From: Acidobacteriota bacterium | GTDB lineage: Bacteria > Acidobacteriota > Thermoanaerobaculia > Thermoanaerobaculales > Thermoanaerobaculaceae | Assembly (NCBI GenBank): GCA_003158745.1 | Contig: PMLC01000087.1 | Span: 41,408-105,407, forward strand | Length of the DNA: 64,000 nt | Direction: 5' to 3' | Shown here: positions 24,507 through 32,723 of the stretch, piece after piece | Position numbering within the stretch: position 1 is the first letter of the stretch | Layout of the letters: every line of letters begins with the position of its first letter | Program-made: the position numbers and the translations under genes | The notes under the pieces: model-generated | Told to the model about the DNA's origin: nothing | What the model saw: only the letters and a program-made list of their open reading frames with translations | Databases searched by the model: none

Positions 24507-25799
24507 ATGGCTGAATCGGCAAGGACGCGATGCGCAGATGCCCTGGAGCAGGCTCTGTCTTCGGTGCCTTTCTACAGGCGGTGGAGATCGAGCGACCCAG
24601 GCCCGTCGCGGAGCCTCGCCGAACGACTCACAGCCCTGCCGGTTCTCTCGAAACGCGACCTCCGGACGTACGTGCCGCACGGCTTCGCGCACGAGAGCCA
24701 TCGGATCGGAGAAGGTTTTTCCTCGGGAGAAATCGAGCTCGTGACCACGAGCGGTACCGCCTCGGACCGCGTCTCGATCGTGTGGCATCAGCCATGGTGG
24801 GACCGTTCCGAACGGGAGGCTGCACGCGTGCACCCCGCTCTTGACAGCGTCTTCGAACGGCGACACCGCGAGGCGGTGCTCACTTCACCGTTGTGTGCCG
24901 GAAAGCTCTGCCACGTCGGCCGCGTGCCGATGGAGGAACGGGTCGTGGGCGATCTGCTCTTCCTCAACCAGGCGTTCGACCCGACGACATGGGATGCTCG
25001 AGAAATTCGACGCATGGTGGACGAGCTCGATCGATTTCAACCCGAAGTGATCGAAGCCGACCCCGCTTACTTGTCGATCCTGGCGCGTGCCTGCGTGCTG
25101 GAAGGTCTGCGCCTCCGTCAGCCGGAGTGCATCGTGCTCACGTACGAGTTCCCCTCGCGCGTTCACCTGCGCCAGATCGCACCTGCCTTCCCCGGCGTAC
25201 CGGTGGTGAGCTCGTACGGATCCACGGAGACCGGGCACGTCTTCACCCGGTGCGACGCAGGCGTGTTCCACGAGAACACCGCGACGTGCCACGTCGAGAT
25301 CCAGCCGCTGCGCGCCGCGAGCGGCGACGTGCGAATCGGGCGGATCCTCGTCACCACGCTGGATAATCCGTGGTTCACGCTCGTGCGCTTCGACGTCGGC
25401 GACCTCGCCCGTCTCCACGATGGCCTGCCGTGCTCCTGCGGGCGCCACGACGGTCTCGCCGTCGCGGCGATCGAAGGGCGGATCCGCGACCTCACGTTTG
25501 ACCTCGAGGGCCGCGCCGTGACCGTGAGGCGCCTCGACGACGCCCTCGGCGCCGCCGAGCATCTCCTCGGTTATCAGGTCGATCAGTGCGGGGCACGGGA
25601 GTACCTGGCCCGCTACACGGCCGAGCCGCATGCGGACGAGGCTACCGGCGAAGCCGTCGGAGACATCCTTCGTTCGGTGTACGGGCCCGGCGCGAGGATC
25701 ACGGTTCGGCGCGAGGCGGCGCTATCGCCCGAGCAGTCGGGGAAGTTCCGCCTGGCCAGGACCACGTTCGACTGGGATCCCCAGGAGCTGTTCTCGTGA
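24507..25799 (+). CDS. PaaK-like adenylate-forming enzyme
   Basis: 430 residues of the phenylacetate-CoA ligase / F390-synthetase class. The P-loop equivalent is VTTSGTASDRVSIVWH, the adenylate-binding motif VVSSYGSTETGHVFT, and LVRFDVGDLARLHDG with a CSCGRHDG turn leads to the small C-terminal domain (SPEQSGKFRLARTTF). These enzymes adenylate a carboxylic acid and usually make the CoA thioester. The acid is unknown, and benzoate/phenylacetate catabolic genes are absent. ATG 24507 is chosen; the open frame continues upstream without similarity. Its TGA overlaps the GTG of the SufS-like gene, so the two are translated together. Confidence 0.75.
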   Translation: MAESARTRCADALEQALSSVPFYRRWRSSDPGPSRSLAERLTALPVLSKRDLRTYVPHGFAHESHRIGEGFSSGEIELVTTSGTASDRVSIVWHQPWWDRSEREAARVHPALDSVFERRHREAVLTSPLCAGKLCHVGRVPMEERVVGDLLFLNQAFDPTTWDAREIRRMVDELDRFQPEVIEADPAYLSILARACVLEGLRLRQPECIVLTYEFPSRVHLRQIAPAFPGVPVVSSYGSTETGHVFTRCDAGVFHENTATCHVEIQPLRAASGDVRIGRILVTTLDNPWFTLVRFDVGDLARLHDGLPCSCGRHDGLAVAAIEGRIRDLTFDLEGRAVTVRRLDDALGAAEHLLGYQVDQCGAREYLARYTAEPHADEATGEAVGDILRSVYGPGARITVRREAALSPEQSGKFRLARTTFDWDPQELFS

Positions 25800-27022
25800 C
25801 AGCGACGGCGCCGACCCGGACCGAGCCGCTCATCCACACCCGGGCGGACTTCCCGCTCCTTGGGCACGAGATCGACGGGCATCCGATCGTCTACCTCGAC
25901 AGCGCCTCGACGTCCCCCAAGCCGCAGTGCGTTATCGACGCCGTCACCAGGGTGTACCGCGACCTCACGGCCAACGTCCACCGGGGCGTGCACGCGCTCG
26001 CCGACGAGGCCACCGCCGCTTATGAGAGCGCCCGTAGGGAGATCGCCTCATTTCTCAACGCCTCGCCGGCCGAGATCGTCTTCACGCGCAACGCGACCGA
26101 GGGCATCAACCTCGTCGCGCATGGCCTCGGGCTCAAACCCGACGACGAGATCGTCCTGCCCGCGCTCGAGCACCACGCGAACTTCCTCCCCTGGAGGATC
26201 AGGGCGCGCCCGGTGACGATCGGTCTGACCGAGGACGGCCTTCCGCACTACGGCGACGTGGAGGCGGCGCTTTCGAGCCGCACGCGCCTGCTCGCGCTGG
26301 CGCACGTCTCCAACACTACGGGCGTGGTGGCGCCTGTCGAGCGCTGGGTCGCGGCCGCTCGCTCCCGCGGGCTCCCCGTGCTGATTGACGCAGCGCAGAG
26401 TTCGAGCCACCTGCCGATCGACGTGCGGGCCCTGGACTGCGACTTTCTCGTGTTGTCGGGCCACAAGATGCTCGGACCGTCAGGAATCGGTGTGCTCTAC
26501 GGGAAGCGCGAGCGCCTGGAGGAGCTGGACGTGTACCAGACCGGCGGCGGGATGGTGCGCTATCACGGCGACGACCGCTTCGAGGTTCAGGACGTGCCCC
26601 TGCGCTTCGAGGCGGGGACGCCCAACATCGAGGGCGCAATCGGGCTCGCCGCGGCGGTTGACTATCTCCGGAGCCTCGGCATGGAGGCCGTGCACGAACA
26701 CTCGCAAGAGCTCGGGCGCCATCTGGTGGAGGGCCTGCGCGCCATCCGCGGCGTGCGCATCGTGGCAGACTCCGCCCCCTTGGAGGACCGCATCGGTCTG
26801 GCCGCGTTCGGCCTCGAAGCGCCGGGTCTCTCCGAGGAATCGGTGGCCCGTCTCCTGTGCGACCGGTACCACGTCCTGGTCAGCGGCGGCTACCACTGCG
26901 CTCACATCCTGCACCACCGGCTGAACCTGCAAGGCTCCGTCCGCGTCTCCACCCATGTATTCAACACGCACGAGGAGATCGACGTCGTGCTCTCGGCGCT
27001 GGAGGAGATCGCCAGATGGTGA
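25796..27022 (+). CDS. SufS-like cysteine desulfurase (class V aminotransferase fold)
   Basis: 408 residues. It aligns with group II cysteine desulfurases: VYLDSASTSPKPQCVIDAV, VFTRNATEGINLVA, the PLP aspartate in VLIDAAQSSSHLPIDV, the PLP lysine in LVLSGHKMLGPSGIGVLYG, and the persulfide Cys in GGYHCAHILHHRL with SVRVSTHVFNTHEEID. The reaction would be cysteine to alanine plus protein-bound persulfide. No suf/isc genes are nearby; the neighbours are an adenylating enzyme and an S51 peptidase, so sulfur transfer to a small molecule is a possibility. Start is GTG 25796, overlapping the previous stop (GTGA), with AGGAG 9 bases upstream. Selenocysteine lyase activity cannot be excluded. Confidence 0.8.
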   Translation: MTATAPTRTEPLIHTRADFPLLGHEIDGHPIVYLDSASTSPKPQCVIDAVTRVYRDLTANVHRGVHALADEATAAYESARREIASFLNASPAEIVFTRNATEGINLVAHGLGLKPDDEIVLPALEHHANFLPWRIRARPVTIGLTEDGLPHYGDVEAALSSRTRLLALAHVSNTTGVVAPVERWVAAARSRGLPVLIDAAQSSSHLPIDVRALDCDFLVLSGHKMLGPSGIGVLYGKRERLEELDVYQTGGGMVRYHGDDRFEVQDVPLRFEAGTPNIEGAIGLAAAVDYLRSLGMEAVHEHSQELGRHLVEGLRAIRGVRIVADSAPLEDRIGLAAFGLEAPGLSEESVARLLCDRYHVLVSGGYHCAHILHHRLNLQGSVRVSTHVFNTHEEIDVVLSALEEIARW

Positions 27023-27762
27023 GCGCCGGGCGCGACGGTCACATCGCAAACGGGGCTGCTGCGAGCCGCGCGCCCAAGCCGGTGTTCCTCATCGGAGGCG
27101 GAGATCACCGTGCGCGCAAGAAGCCTGACCCTTTGCTGGAGGTGGTCCTGGCGCAGGCCGGCAAACCGCGCCCTTCGATCGCCTACGTCGGCGTCGCAAG
27201 CGACGACGACCGCGGCTTCTTCCGTTGGCTCGCCGCCCTGTTTCAGCAGGCGGGTTCGGGAGACGTGCGCCTGGCGCGGCTCGCGTCGCCGCGCGCCGAC
27301 GTCGTCCAGGCACGTACGCTGCTCGAGCGCAGCGACATCGTGTTCATCAGCGGCGGCGACGTCGAGGCGGGGATGGCGCACCTCGACCGGCACGGGCTCT
27401 CGCCGTTGTTGATGGAACTCCATCGCGGCGGCAAACCGTTCTTCGGGGTATCGGCCGGCAGCATTATGCTCGCGCGGTGCTGGGTCCGCTGGACGGATCC
27501 GCACGACGACGCGAGCGCCGAAGAATTCCCCTGCCTGGGTGTGGCTCCCGTCGTGTGCGACATGCACGCCGAGTCCGACGACTGGGAGGAGCTGCGCGTG
27601 CTGCTGAAGCTGATCGGCAAAGGGGTCGGCTACGGAATACCGGCAGGAGGAGCGCTCCGCGTGGACCTGGACGGATCGGTAAGCGCTCTCGGCAGGCCCG
27701 TGCAGCGGTTTGCGAGCCGGTCAGGCATGGTCGAGAAGCTCACCGAACTCACACCGTCCTGA
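27016..27762 (+). CDS. Peptidase S51-like / cyanophycinase-type serine hydrolase
   Basis: 248 residues with a class-I glutamine-amidotransferase-like fold. It shows VFLIGGGDHRARK at the N-terminus, VFISGGDVEAGM, the nucleophile elbow FFGVSAGSIMLA with the active Ser, and a conserved His in VVCDMHAESDDWEELR. S51 members (dipeptidase E, cyanophycinase) cleave after acidic residues or Asp-Arg backbones. Here the substrate is unknown and no cyanophycin synthetase is in view. The ATG at 27016 overlaps the previous gene by 7 bases, making it the third member of the same operon. Confidence 0.75.
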   Translation: MVSAGRDGHIANGAAASRAPKPVFLIGGGDHRARKKPDPLLEVVLAQAGKPRPSIAYVGVASDDDRGFFRWLAALFQQAGSGDVRLARLASPRADVVQARTLLERSDIVFISGGDVEAGMAHLDRHGLSPLLMELHRGGKPFFGVSAGSIMLARCWVRWTDPHDDASAEEFPCLGVAPVVCDMHAESDDWEELRVLLKLIGKGVGYGIPAGGALRVDLDGSVSALGRPVQRFASRSGMVEKLTELTPS

Positions 27763-28106
27763 CCCCAACCCGAAGGTCCGTCCAGAGTTTCCACTTTGCT
27801 TTTGGCAACTTCTCTGGACCTGTGTGTGCCGGGGGTTTGTTGGGACGGTGACGCCTTGTAGGACGAGTTTTCTAAGTGGTTGATCTAGAACGATGTATTT
27901 GGCGCGCCGAGAGGGGCTCGAACCCCAGACCTTCTGATCCGTAGTCGGCTTCGCGGGGCCGTACACCGGCTCGCGATAACAACCAGTTGCGACGGTCAGA
28001 CAACGCGCGGGTCTGTCCTCGATCCGCTGCCAGGGACGGCGGTAGAATCGATGCTGAGTAGAAGGGACCCCACATACTTCATCAGCCACACCCCCGCAGC
28101 GCCGCC
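27763..28106. other. Intergenic region with AT-richer tract and tRNA fragment
   Basis: 344 bases without a gene. The stretch 27860-27900 is noticeably AT-richer than the surroundings, and the 3' half of a tRNA-Arg lies at 27900-27946 (listed separately). A TAGAAT hexamer at 28043-28048 may serve the membrane-protein gene at 28107. No integrase remnant is recognisable. Confidence 0.45.
27900..27946 (-). pseudogene. 3' half of tRNA-Arg(ACG), likely integration-site remnant
   Basis: On the minus strand the sequence runs from the anticodon loop (CTACGGA, anticodon ACG) through a 5-base variable region, T-arm TGGGGTTCGAGCCCCTC and the 3' acceptor strand TCGGCGC to GCCA. The segment before the anticodon loop does not pair with the anticodon stem, and no matching 5' acceptor strand (GCGCCGA) or D-arm is found upstream. 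A fragment that ends near the anticodon loop is the usual product of tyrosine-recombinase integration into a tRNA gene. Confidence 0.7.
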
Positions 28107-29840
28107 GTGCTCCCCTGGCTCCTCATGCTGCTCCCGGCAGTGTTTTACCTCTTCCAACTGAACAGCTTCGGAAGGATTGAATACGACGACTACTACGGCA
28201 TCCTCCCCCAGGTGATGGACGGCACGCACCTCTCGAGAAGCCCGCTGCGCTGGCTCCTGCTCAAGTCCAACGAGCACAGCGTGACGCTTCCCGCGGTCGC
28301 GTTCGCGCTCAACGCGTGGGCGACTTCGGGCGACAACCGTGCCCTCTCGGCGCTGGCGGTGGTGCTGCTGTTGGGCGTGACCATGCTCCTGTGGCGCTCG
28401 CTGCCTCGCGTCTTCTTCAGCTTCAAAGCACTTCGCGCGGCCGGGCCTCTGCTCCTCAGTGGCCTCTTGCTCTCGCCTGCCGGCGCCTACAGCGTGGTGA
28501 TGGGATTCTCGGGCGTCATCTGGTTCATGTCGATCGCCTTCTCCGTGCTCGCGATCGTCCTCCTACGCCGGGGCGCCAAGAGCCGGTCGCTAGTCCCCAT
28601 GGGCACCGTCATCGTGGCCGGGTGGGCCAGCGTGCTCTCGTTCGGCACGGGCCTGTTCCTGTGGCCAGCTCTAGTGGTGGGAGCCGCGATCTACCGAATG
28701 CCGTGGCGACGCCTCATCGCGCTTTGCGCCGGGGCCGTTGTGCCATACGCCTTTGCCGCCCTGACGTACGTGCGGCCTCCGGGGCACCCCGGGCTCCATT
28801 TGGCCAAGCCTTGGCTTCTTGTCGAGTTCTTTGCCGTCTATCTCGGTTCGTTCCTTGCTGCAAACCGCTGGGCGGCAGGAGTGATCGGCCTGGCCGGCCT
28901 CGCCGGGGCCGGGCTCCTCGCGGTTGTGTTCCTGAGAGACTCCGATGCCGAGACAGCGGACGAGCTTGCGCCCTGGGCGATGCTCGTCACCTACGCCGTC
29001 GGAAACGCGGTCGGAACGGCGGTGGCGAGGGCGACGCTGGGGGGCGCGCGGTCGTCGCGCTACGCCCCGGTCGCGGCGCTCTTCTGGATCGGCCTCCTCG
29101 TCATCGCGTGCGCCCTTGCGTGGCGCGCCGCGGACCGGCGGGATCCGTCCCGGCCGGTGGGGCTCCTAGTCCCCACTCTGTGTCTTCTTGCGCCGCTGGC
29201 GGCCACATGGTGGCGCGGCCTCCCGATCTTCGCGGGGTGGGTCGAGAGGGCCACGTGGCAGGGTATCGCCGAGCTGGCATTGACCCACGGCGTCTACGAC
29301 CCGGACGTGCTCGAGGCAGTGAGCGTCGCGCCGCGAGAGGCTTTCAGCCAGCGCGCGTTCCTGGCGCGCTGCCGGCAGGTGCCTTTCGAGCGGCCGCCAT
29401 CGGCGCCTGTGCACCTCGATGGCCCAGCGGCCGGCGAGAGCGCCGCGCCGTGTCCGACTTTCCGCGCGAGGGTCACGACGGTTCACCCAGTCGACGGCGA
29501 CACCGCAAGGGTCGAGGGGGTGCTCGAAGGCGAGGCGCCGCCAGTGCCGGAGCTGCTGGTCGTGGACGGCGAGGGACGACTCCGGGGCGTTCTGCGGGTG
29601 CTGCCCACTCCCGCGCTCCTGGCGCGGATCGGCGTGCCTGGCGGCCGCGCGGTCCGCTGGGCCGGATACCTGCGGCCGGCCGGGTCGGACGATCCCGTGC
29701 GCATCTTCTGGCGCGGCCCGGGGGGTGGCGAGCGGCTGTGCCCAGTCTCGGACCCTTGGCAGGCATCGGACAGGTGGCCTGGGCCGTCGCTCGTGGGCGT
29801 CTGGAAGCAGCCACTGGGGCTGCGGCAGAACACTCCGTAG
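28107..29840 (+). CDS. Polytopic membrane protein of unknown function
   Basis: 577 residues. The first ~350 contain about ten hydrophobic segments (for example MLLPAVFYLFQL, ALAVVLLLGVTMLLW, VIGLAGLAGAGLLAVVFL) with an early acidic loop RIEYDDYYG between segments 1 and 2, a position where GT-C glycosyltransferases carry their catalytic acidic pair. The last ~180 residues are a soluble domain (FRARVTTVHPVDGDTARVEG and following). I do not recognise the family; a GT-C-like enzyme is a guess from the topology. The start is a GTG without a clear ribosome-binding site. It lies alone between the tRNA-Arg fragment and tRNA-Asn. Confidence 0.65.
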   Translation: MLPWLLMLLPAVFYLFQLNSFGRIEYDDYYGILPQVMDGTHLSRSPLRWLLLKSNEHSVTLPAVAFALNAWATSGDNRALSALAVVLLLGVTMLLWRSLPRVFFSFKALRAAGPLLLSGLLLSPAGAYSVVMGFSGVIWFMSIAFSVLAIVLLRRGAKSRSLVPMGTVIVAGWASVLSFGTGLFLWPALVVGAAIYRMPWRRLIALCAGAVVPYAFAALTYVRPPGHPGLHLAKPWLLVEFFAVYLGSFLAANRWAAGVIGLAGLAGAGLLAVVFLRDSDAETADELAPWAMLVTYAVGNAVGTAVARATLGGARSSRYAPVAALFWIGLLVIACALAWRAADRRDPSRPVGLLVPTLCLLAPLAATWWRGLPIFAGWVERATWQGIAELALTHGVYDPDVLEAVSVAPREAFSQRAFLARCRQVPFERPPSAPVHLDGPAAGESAAPCPTFRARVTTVHPVDGDTARVEGVLEGEAPPVPELLVVDGEGRLRGVLRVLPTPALLARIGVPGGRAVRWAGYLRPAGSDDPVRIFWRGPGGGERLCPVSDPWQASDRWPGPSLVGVWKQPLGLRQNTP

Positions 29841-30083
29841 CCCGACCTCCCGCGCCCAACTCCCCGTCACCTCGCCGGGGTTCTACCATCCCCCTTTTCC
29901 CCGGAACTTGAAACGATGCGCGGATGGTGAGGGGGTCGTGAAGGTAGGTAAGAGGCTCGGTGGGGGGGCCGCCCGCAGGCGCGAGTTTCTGCCCGGCTGG
30001 TACCCGCGTGGTACCCACAACCGGCCACCGCCGGGCCAAGGTTCATCGTTGTGCTGGAAGTTCTTAGAAAATGGGCACTTAAC

Positions 30084-30160
30084 TGGCTCCGCAGGAGGGG
30101 CTTGAACCCCCAACCCTCCGGTTAACAGCCGGATGCTCTACCATTGAGCTACTGCGGAGC
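30084..30160 (-). tRNA. tRNA-Asn (anticodon GTT)
   Basis: A complete cloverleaf on the minus strand with encoded CCA: acceptor GCTCCGC / GCGGAGC, D-arm TAGCTCAATGGTAGAGCA, anticodon arm CCGGCTGTTAACCGG with GTT in the loop, T-arm GGGGGTTCAAGCCCC. 77 nt including CCA. Confidence 0.95.
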
Positions 30161-30216
30161 ACCAACTCCGTCCCCGGGTACGGGGTCAACCTTTCTACAC
30201 TGCGATTGCTCACCTG

Positions 30217-30984
30217 TCAATCGGCGGGAGCGCCTGGCGCCAGCAGCGTCCAGGTAATTCGTACCGTCGGCGCCTGCTCCCATGCCGCGCGCAGGCTCGC
30301 CTCGTCTAGGAATTCCCTTGCGGGAAGCTGCACCCCCTCGGTGGTGACATCGAGGCGGCATCCGACCAGAGGCCACGGGCGCAGCCGGTATGTACGCTCC
30401 GCCACCTTCCGCACCGCGAGCGGAGCTGAGCCTCCCCGGCGAGGAAGGTCCGGGAACAGCGCGTCGCCCTCGGCGCCGCGAGCCAGGTGCACCGCGAGTG
30501 CGTCGGCGAAACGCACCACTGCACGATTCACATCGTCCGCTCCGGTGCCCAACGCCGCCCGATATCGCGGGTCGTCTCCCAGCTCCAGACGCAGACGCTC
30601 CCTCAACGCCTCCTGATCGGCCAGGAAACCGCGGTGCCGTTCGTCAGGGCCCATGGCGGCGAGACCGGACACGTGGTGCGAGACAAGGTAGCGGGCGTAG
30701 CGCCCGCAGACGGCGGTGCGCTCCACCGAGGAGGCCCAGATCGCCTCGTGCTCGCCCTCGGGGATCGTGTCGAACGCGAGGGGACGGCGTTCGGCGTCGA
30801 GGCGGGGAGCCTCCCGGCCGTCCCAGCCGGCGTCGTGGAGGAGCGCGGCGGCGAGCACCTCGGGTCTCGGCGCCGGCCGTGGGGTGAGACGGTTGCCCCA
30901 GTGCTCCGCGATCTGGAAGGCGAGGAAGGCGTGAGCGGACTGGAGGATCGCTACGAAGCCCTGGGATTGGGGGTGCAGGATCAT
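30217..30984 (-). CDS. DUF3891 family protein
   Basis: 255 residues matching the DUF3891 layout: an N-terminal helical region with HAFLAFQIAEHWGN, an HD-like LLHDAGWDG near residue 50, LVSHHVSGLAAM, a long charged middle (LADQEALRERLRLELGDDPRY) and a C-terminal beta part (GCRLDVTTEGVQLPAREF). Function is unknown. A TACACT -10 hexamer 7 bases before the ATG (30997-30992) suggests a leaderless message. Its neighbours (tRNA-Asn, glycerate kinase) give no functional hint. Confidence 0.75.
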   Translation of the reverse strand: MILHPQSQGFVAILQSAHAFLAFQIAEHWGNRLTPRPAPRPEVLAAALLHDAGWDGREAPRLDAERRPLAFDTIPEGEHEAIWASSVERTAVCGRYARYLVSHHVSGLAAMGPDERHRGFLADQEALRERLRLELGDDPRYRAALGTGADDVNRAVVRFADALAVHLARGAEGDALFPDLPRRGGSAPLAVRKVAERTYRLRPWPLVGCRLDVTTEGVQLPAREFLDEASLRAAWEQAPTVRITWTLLAPGAPAD

Positions 30985-30991
30985 CAGTACA

Positions 30992-30997
30992 AGTGTA
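30992..30997 (-). promoter_or_regulatory. -10 hexamer TACACT, leaderless type
   Basis: Seven bases separate TACACT from the ATG of the DUF3891 gene; no ribosome-binding site and no clear -35. Confidence 0.4.
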
Positions 30998-31024
30998 GCG
31001 AAGAGAGATCACGGTGCGCTGTTT

Positions 31025-32419
31025 TCATCGGCCGGGCCGTCCGCGGCGGGGGAATGCGCCTGCCGGCGCTCCCGAAACGCGCTGGGCGAGCGTCCGGGTC
31101 GCCGGCAGGAATTCCGAAGGAGCGCCGGCCGCGAGCACGAACACGAGGTCGGCGACGTTCGTCCCGGTCGGGCCCGTCACGATCGCCTCTGGGAGCCCAT
31201 CGAAGAACCCCCACGCGTCGTTGGCGGCGAGCGCCGCAGTTGCGTCTCGGCCGGATGCGGCCGCCCGAGAGAGGGTCGCACCGTCGACCACGGCCCCGGC
31301 GGCGGGTGAAATGCCGTCCACCCCGTCGGTGGCGGCCGCGAGCAGGCAGCGCTCCGGGATGTCGGCCAGAGCGAGTGCTGCCGCGAGCGCCAGCTCAAGG
31401 TTGCGCCCGCCGCGGCCGTCTCCGCGAACGGTCACGGTCGTCTCACCTGAAAGCAGCAGCGCCGTCCCCTCGCCCGGGGCGAGGCTTCCGGCCATCGCTG
31501 CGAGGACGGTGCCGACAGTGCGGGCTTTTCCGCGGAGCGCTCGGGTGAGGGTGCATGCGCGCAGTCCCGCGGCCTGGGCGACCTCTGCGGCGGCGGCGAG
31601 CGCCTCGGCGCTCGATGCAAGCAGACGGAACTCGGCGTTGTTCAGTCTTGCGTCGCCGGGCTTCGGCGACTCGGGCGCCTCCCCGCGCGCGCCGGCCTCG
31701 AACCGTCGCACGGCGTTTCCGAACGAAGGGGCGATGCCGCTCCGGACGAGCACGCCGAGCGCCTCGGCAAACGTCGAGGGATCGGCGACGGTCGGGCCGG
31801 AGGCGAGGGTCGCCGGGTCGTCGCCGGGGACGTCCGAGAGGGCGAGCGTCAGGATCTGCGCAGGGCCCGCACAGGCGAGACGGCCGCCGGTCGCCGCGAG
31901 CAGGTGTTTTCGCACGACGTTCAGCTCGCGAATCGGCACGCCAGCCCCGAGCAGCGCGCCGGTGAGGGCGGCCGCCTCCTCGAGATCGGTCGCTGGCAGG
32001 GGCTCGGCCAGCAGGGCCGAGCTCCCGCCCGACAACAGCACGACGATGCCGTCCTCGGCGTCGGCCTCGGCGAATGCCGCGAGCAACTCGCGCGCCGCCG
32101 CGGCCCCGCGGCTGTCCGGAACCGGGTGCGCCGCGAAGCGCGTGAAGGGGAGCACGGACTCAGGAGTCGGAGTGCCATCCGGCGCCAGGACGAAGACGGA
32201 ATCGGGGGCGCGCCGGCAACGGTGGAGGAACGCCGCGGCGAGGCCCCCAGCCGCCTTGCCGAGGGCGACAAGGTGCAGCTTCCCGCGCGGGGTCAGACCA
32301 CGATCTTCGAACCGCACGCCGTGAGGAGTAAATTCGATCCTCCGGACCAGCGCGTCCGGCGTCACTGCCGCGACTGCGGCGGCGAACATCGAGCGGGCGA
32401 GGTCGGTGAGGGGTCTCAC
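31025..32419 (-). CDS. gckA: Glycerate 2-kinase (MOFRL family)
   Basis: 464 residues. The N-terminal GckA/TtuD domain shows HLVALGKAAGGLAAAFL and VVLLSGGSSALLAEPLP, and NVVRKHLLAATGGRLA. The C-terminal MOFRL domain shows LLLSGETTVTVRGDGRGGRNLELALAAA in part and LLAAATDGVDGISPAAGAVVDG. The enzyme phosphorylates D-glycerate to 2-phosphoglycerate, feeding glycolysis. The GTG start (32419-32417) overlaps the TGA of the upstream YggX-like gene (GTGA), so the two are coupled; the longer open frame upstream is antisense/other-frame of that gene. Confidence 0.88.
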   Translation of the reverse strand: MRPLTDLARSMFAAAVAAVTPDALVRRIEFTPHGVRFEDRGLTPRGKLHLVALGKAAGGLAAAFLHRCRRAPDSVFVLAPDGTPTPESVLPFTRFAAHPVPDSRGAAAARELLAAFAEADAEDGIVVLLSGGSSALLAEPLPATDLEEAAALTGALLGAGVPIRELNVVRKHLLAATGGRLACAGPAQILTLALSDVPGDDPATLASGPTVADPSTFAEALGVLVRSGIAPSFGNAVRRFEAGARGEAPESPKPGDARLNNAEFRLLASSAEALAAAAEVAQAAGLRACTLTRALRGKARTVGTVLAAMAGSLAPGEGTALLLSGETTVTVRGDGRGGRNLELALAAALALADIPERCLLAAATDGVDGISPAAGAVVDGATLSRAAASGRDATAALAANDAWGFFDGLPEAIVTGPTGTNVADLVFVLAAGAPSEFLPATRTLAQRVSGAPAGAFPRRGRPGR

Positions 32420-32658
32420 TCCGGGTGGTCGGACGCAAGGTCGAGGAACGAGCGCATCTGCCCCTCGAGGACCTTGCGGGCCTCGGGATCCATGAGGTTG
32501 AGGCGATGCTCGTTGATGAGGATCACCTGCGTGCGCAACCACTCCCGCCAGCAAGCCTGGCAGGTGCTCTTCTGGATCTGGCTGCCCAGCGCTGTAGGGA
32601 TCGGAGGCTGCGCCAGAGCATCGGTGGTCTGGCCGCAACGTTTGCAGGTGATGCGCAT
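32416..32658 (-). CDS. YggX-like Fe(2+)-trafficking protein with N-terminal zinc ribbon
   Basis: 80 residues. The second half is clearly YggX-like: WREWLRTQVILINEHRLNLM and DPEARKVLEGQMRSFL correspond to the WxxWxxxQ...LINExxLN.M...RKxLExxM.xFL pattern of the family, which is linked to iron-sulfur repair under oxidative stress. The first ~40 residues carry two CxxC pairs (CKRCG and CQACW), so a zinc or iron ribbon replaces the single conserved Cys of enteric YggX. ATG 32658 follows GGAGG at good spacing. It overlaps gckA by 4 bases. Confidence 0.75.
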   Translation of the reverse strand: MRITCKRCGQTTDALAQPPIPTALGSQIQKSTCQACWREWLRTQVILINEHRLNLMDPEARKVLEGQMRSFLDLASDHPE

Positions 32659-32723
32659 GCGCCCTCCAACGTCGTCGTCGCGCGTAGAATAGCGCGTCGG
32701 ACAGACGAGGGAGGCAATCTCGG

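Noticed and set aside
29841-30083. Integrase gene remnant next to tRNA-Asn
   Set aside because: I looked for the R...HxxR...Y pattern of tyrosine recombinases in all frames and did not see it.
31014-32324. A 436-codon plus-strand frame across the glycerate kinase gene
   Set aside because: Ala/Ser/Arg-rich antisense of gckA, which has clear GckA and MOFRL motifs.
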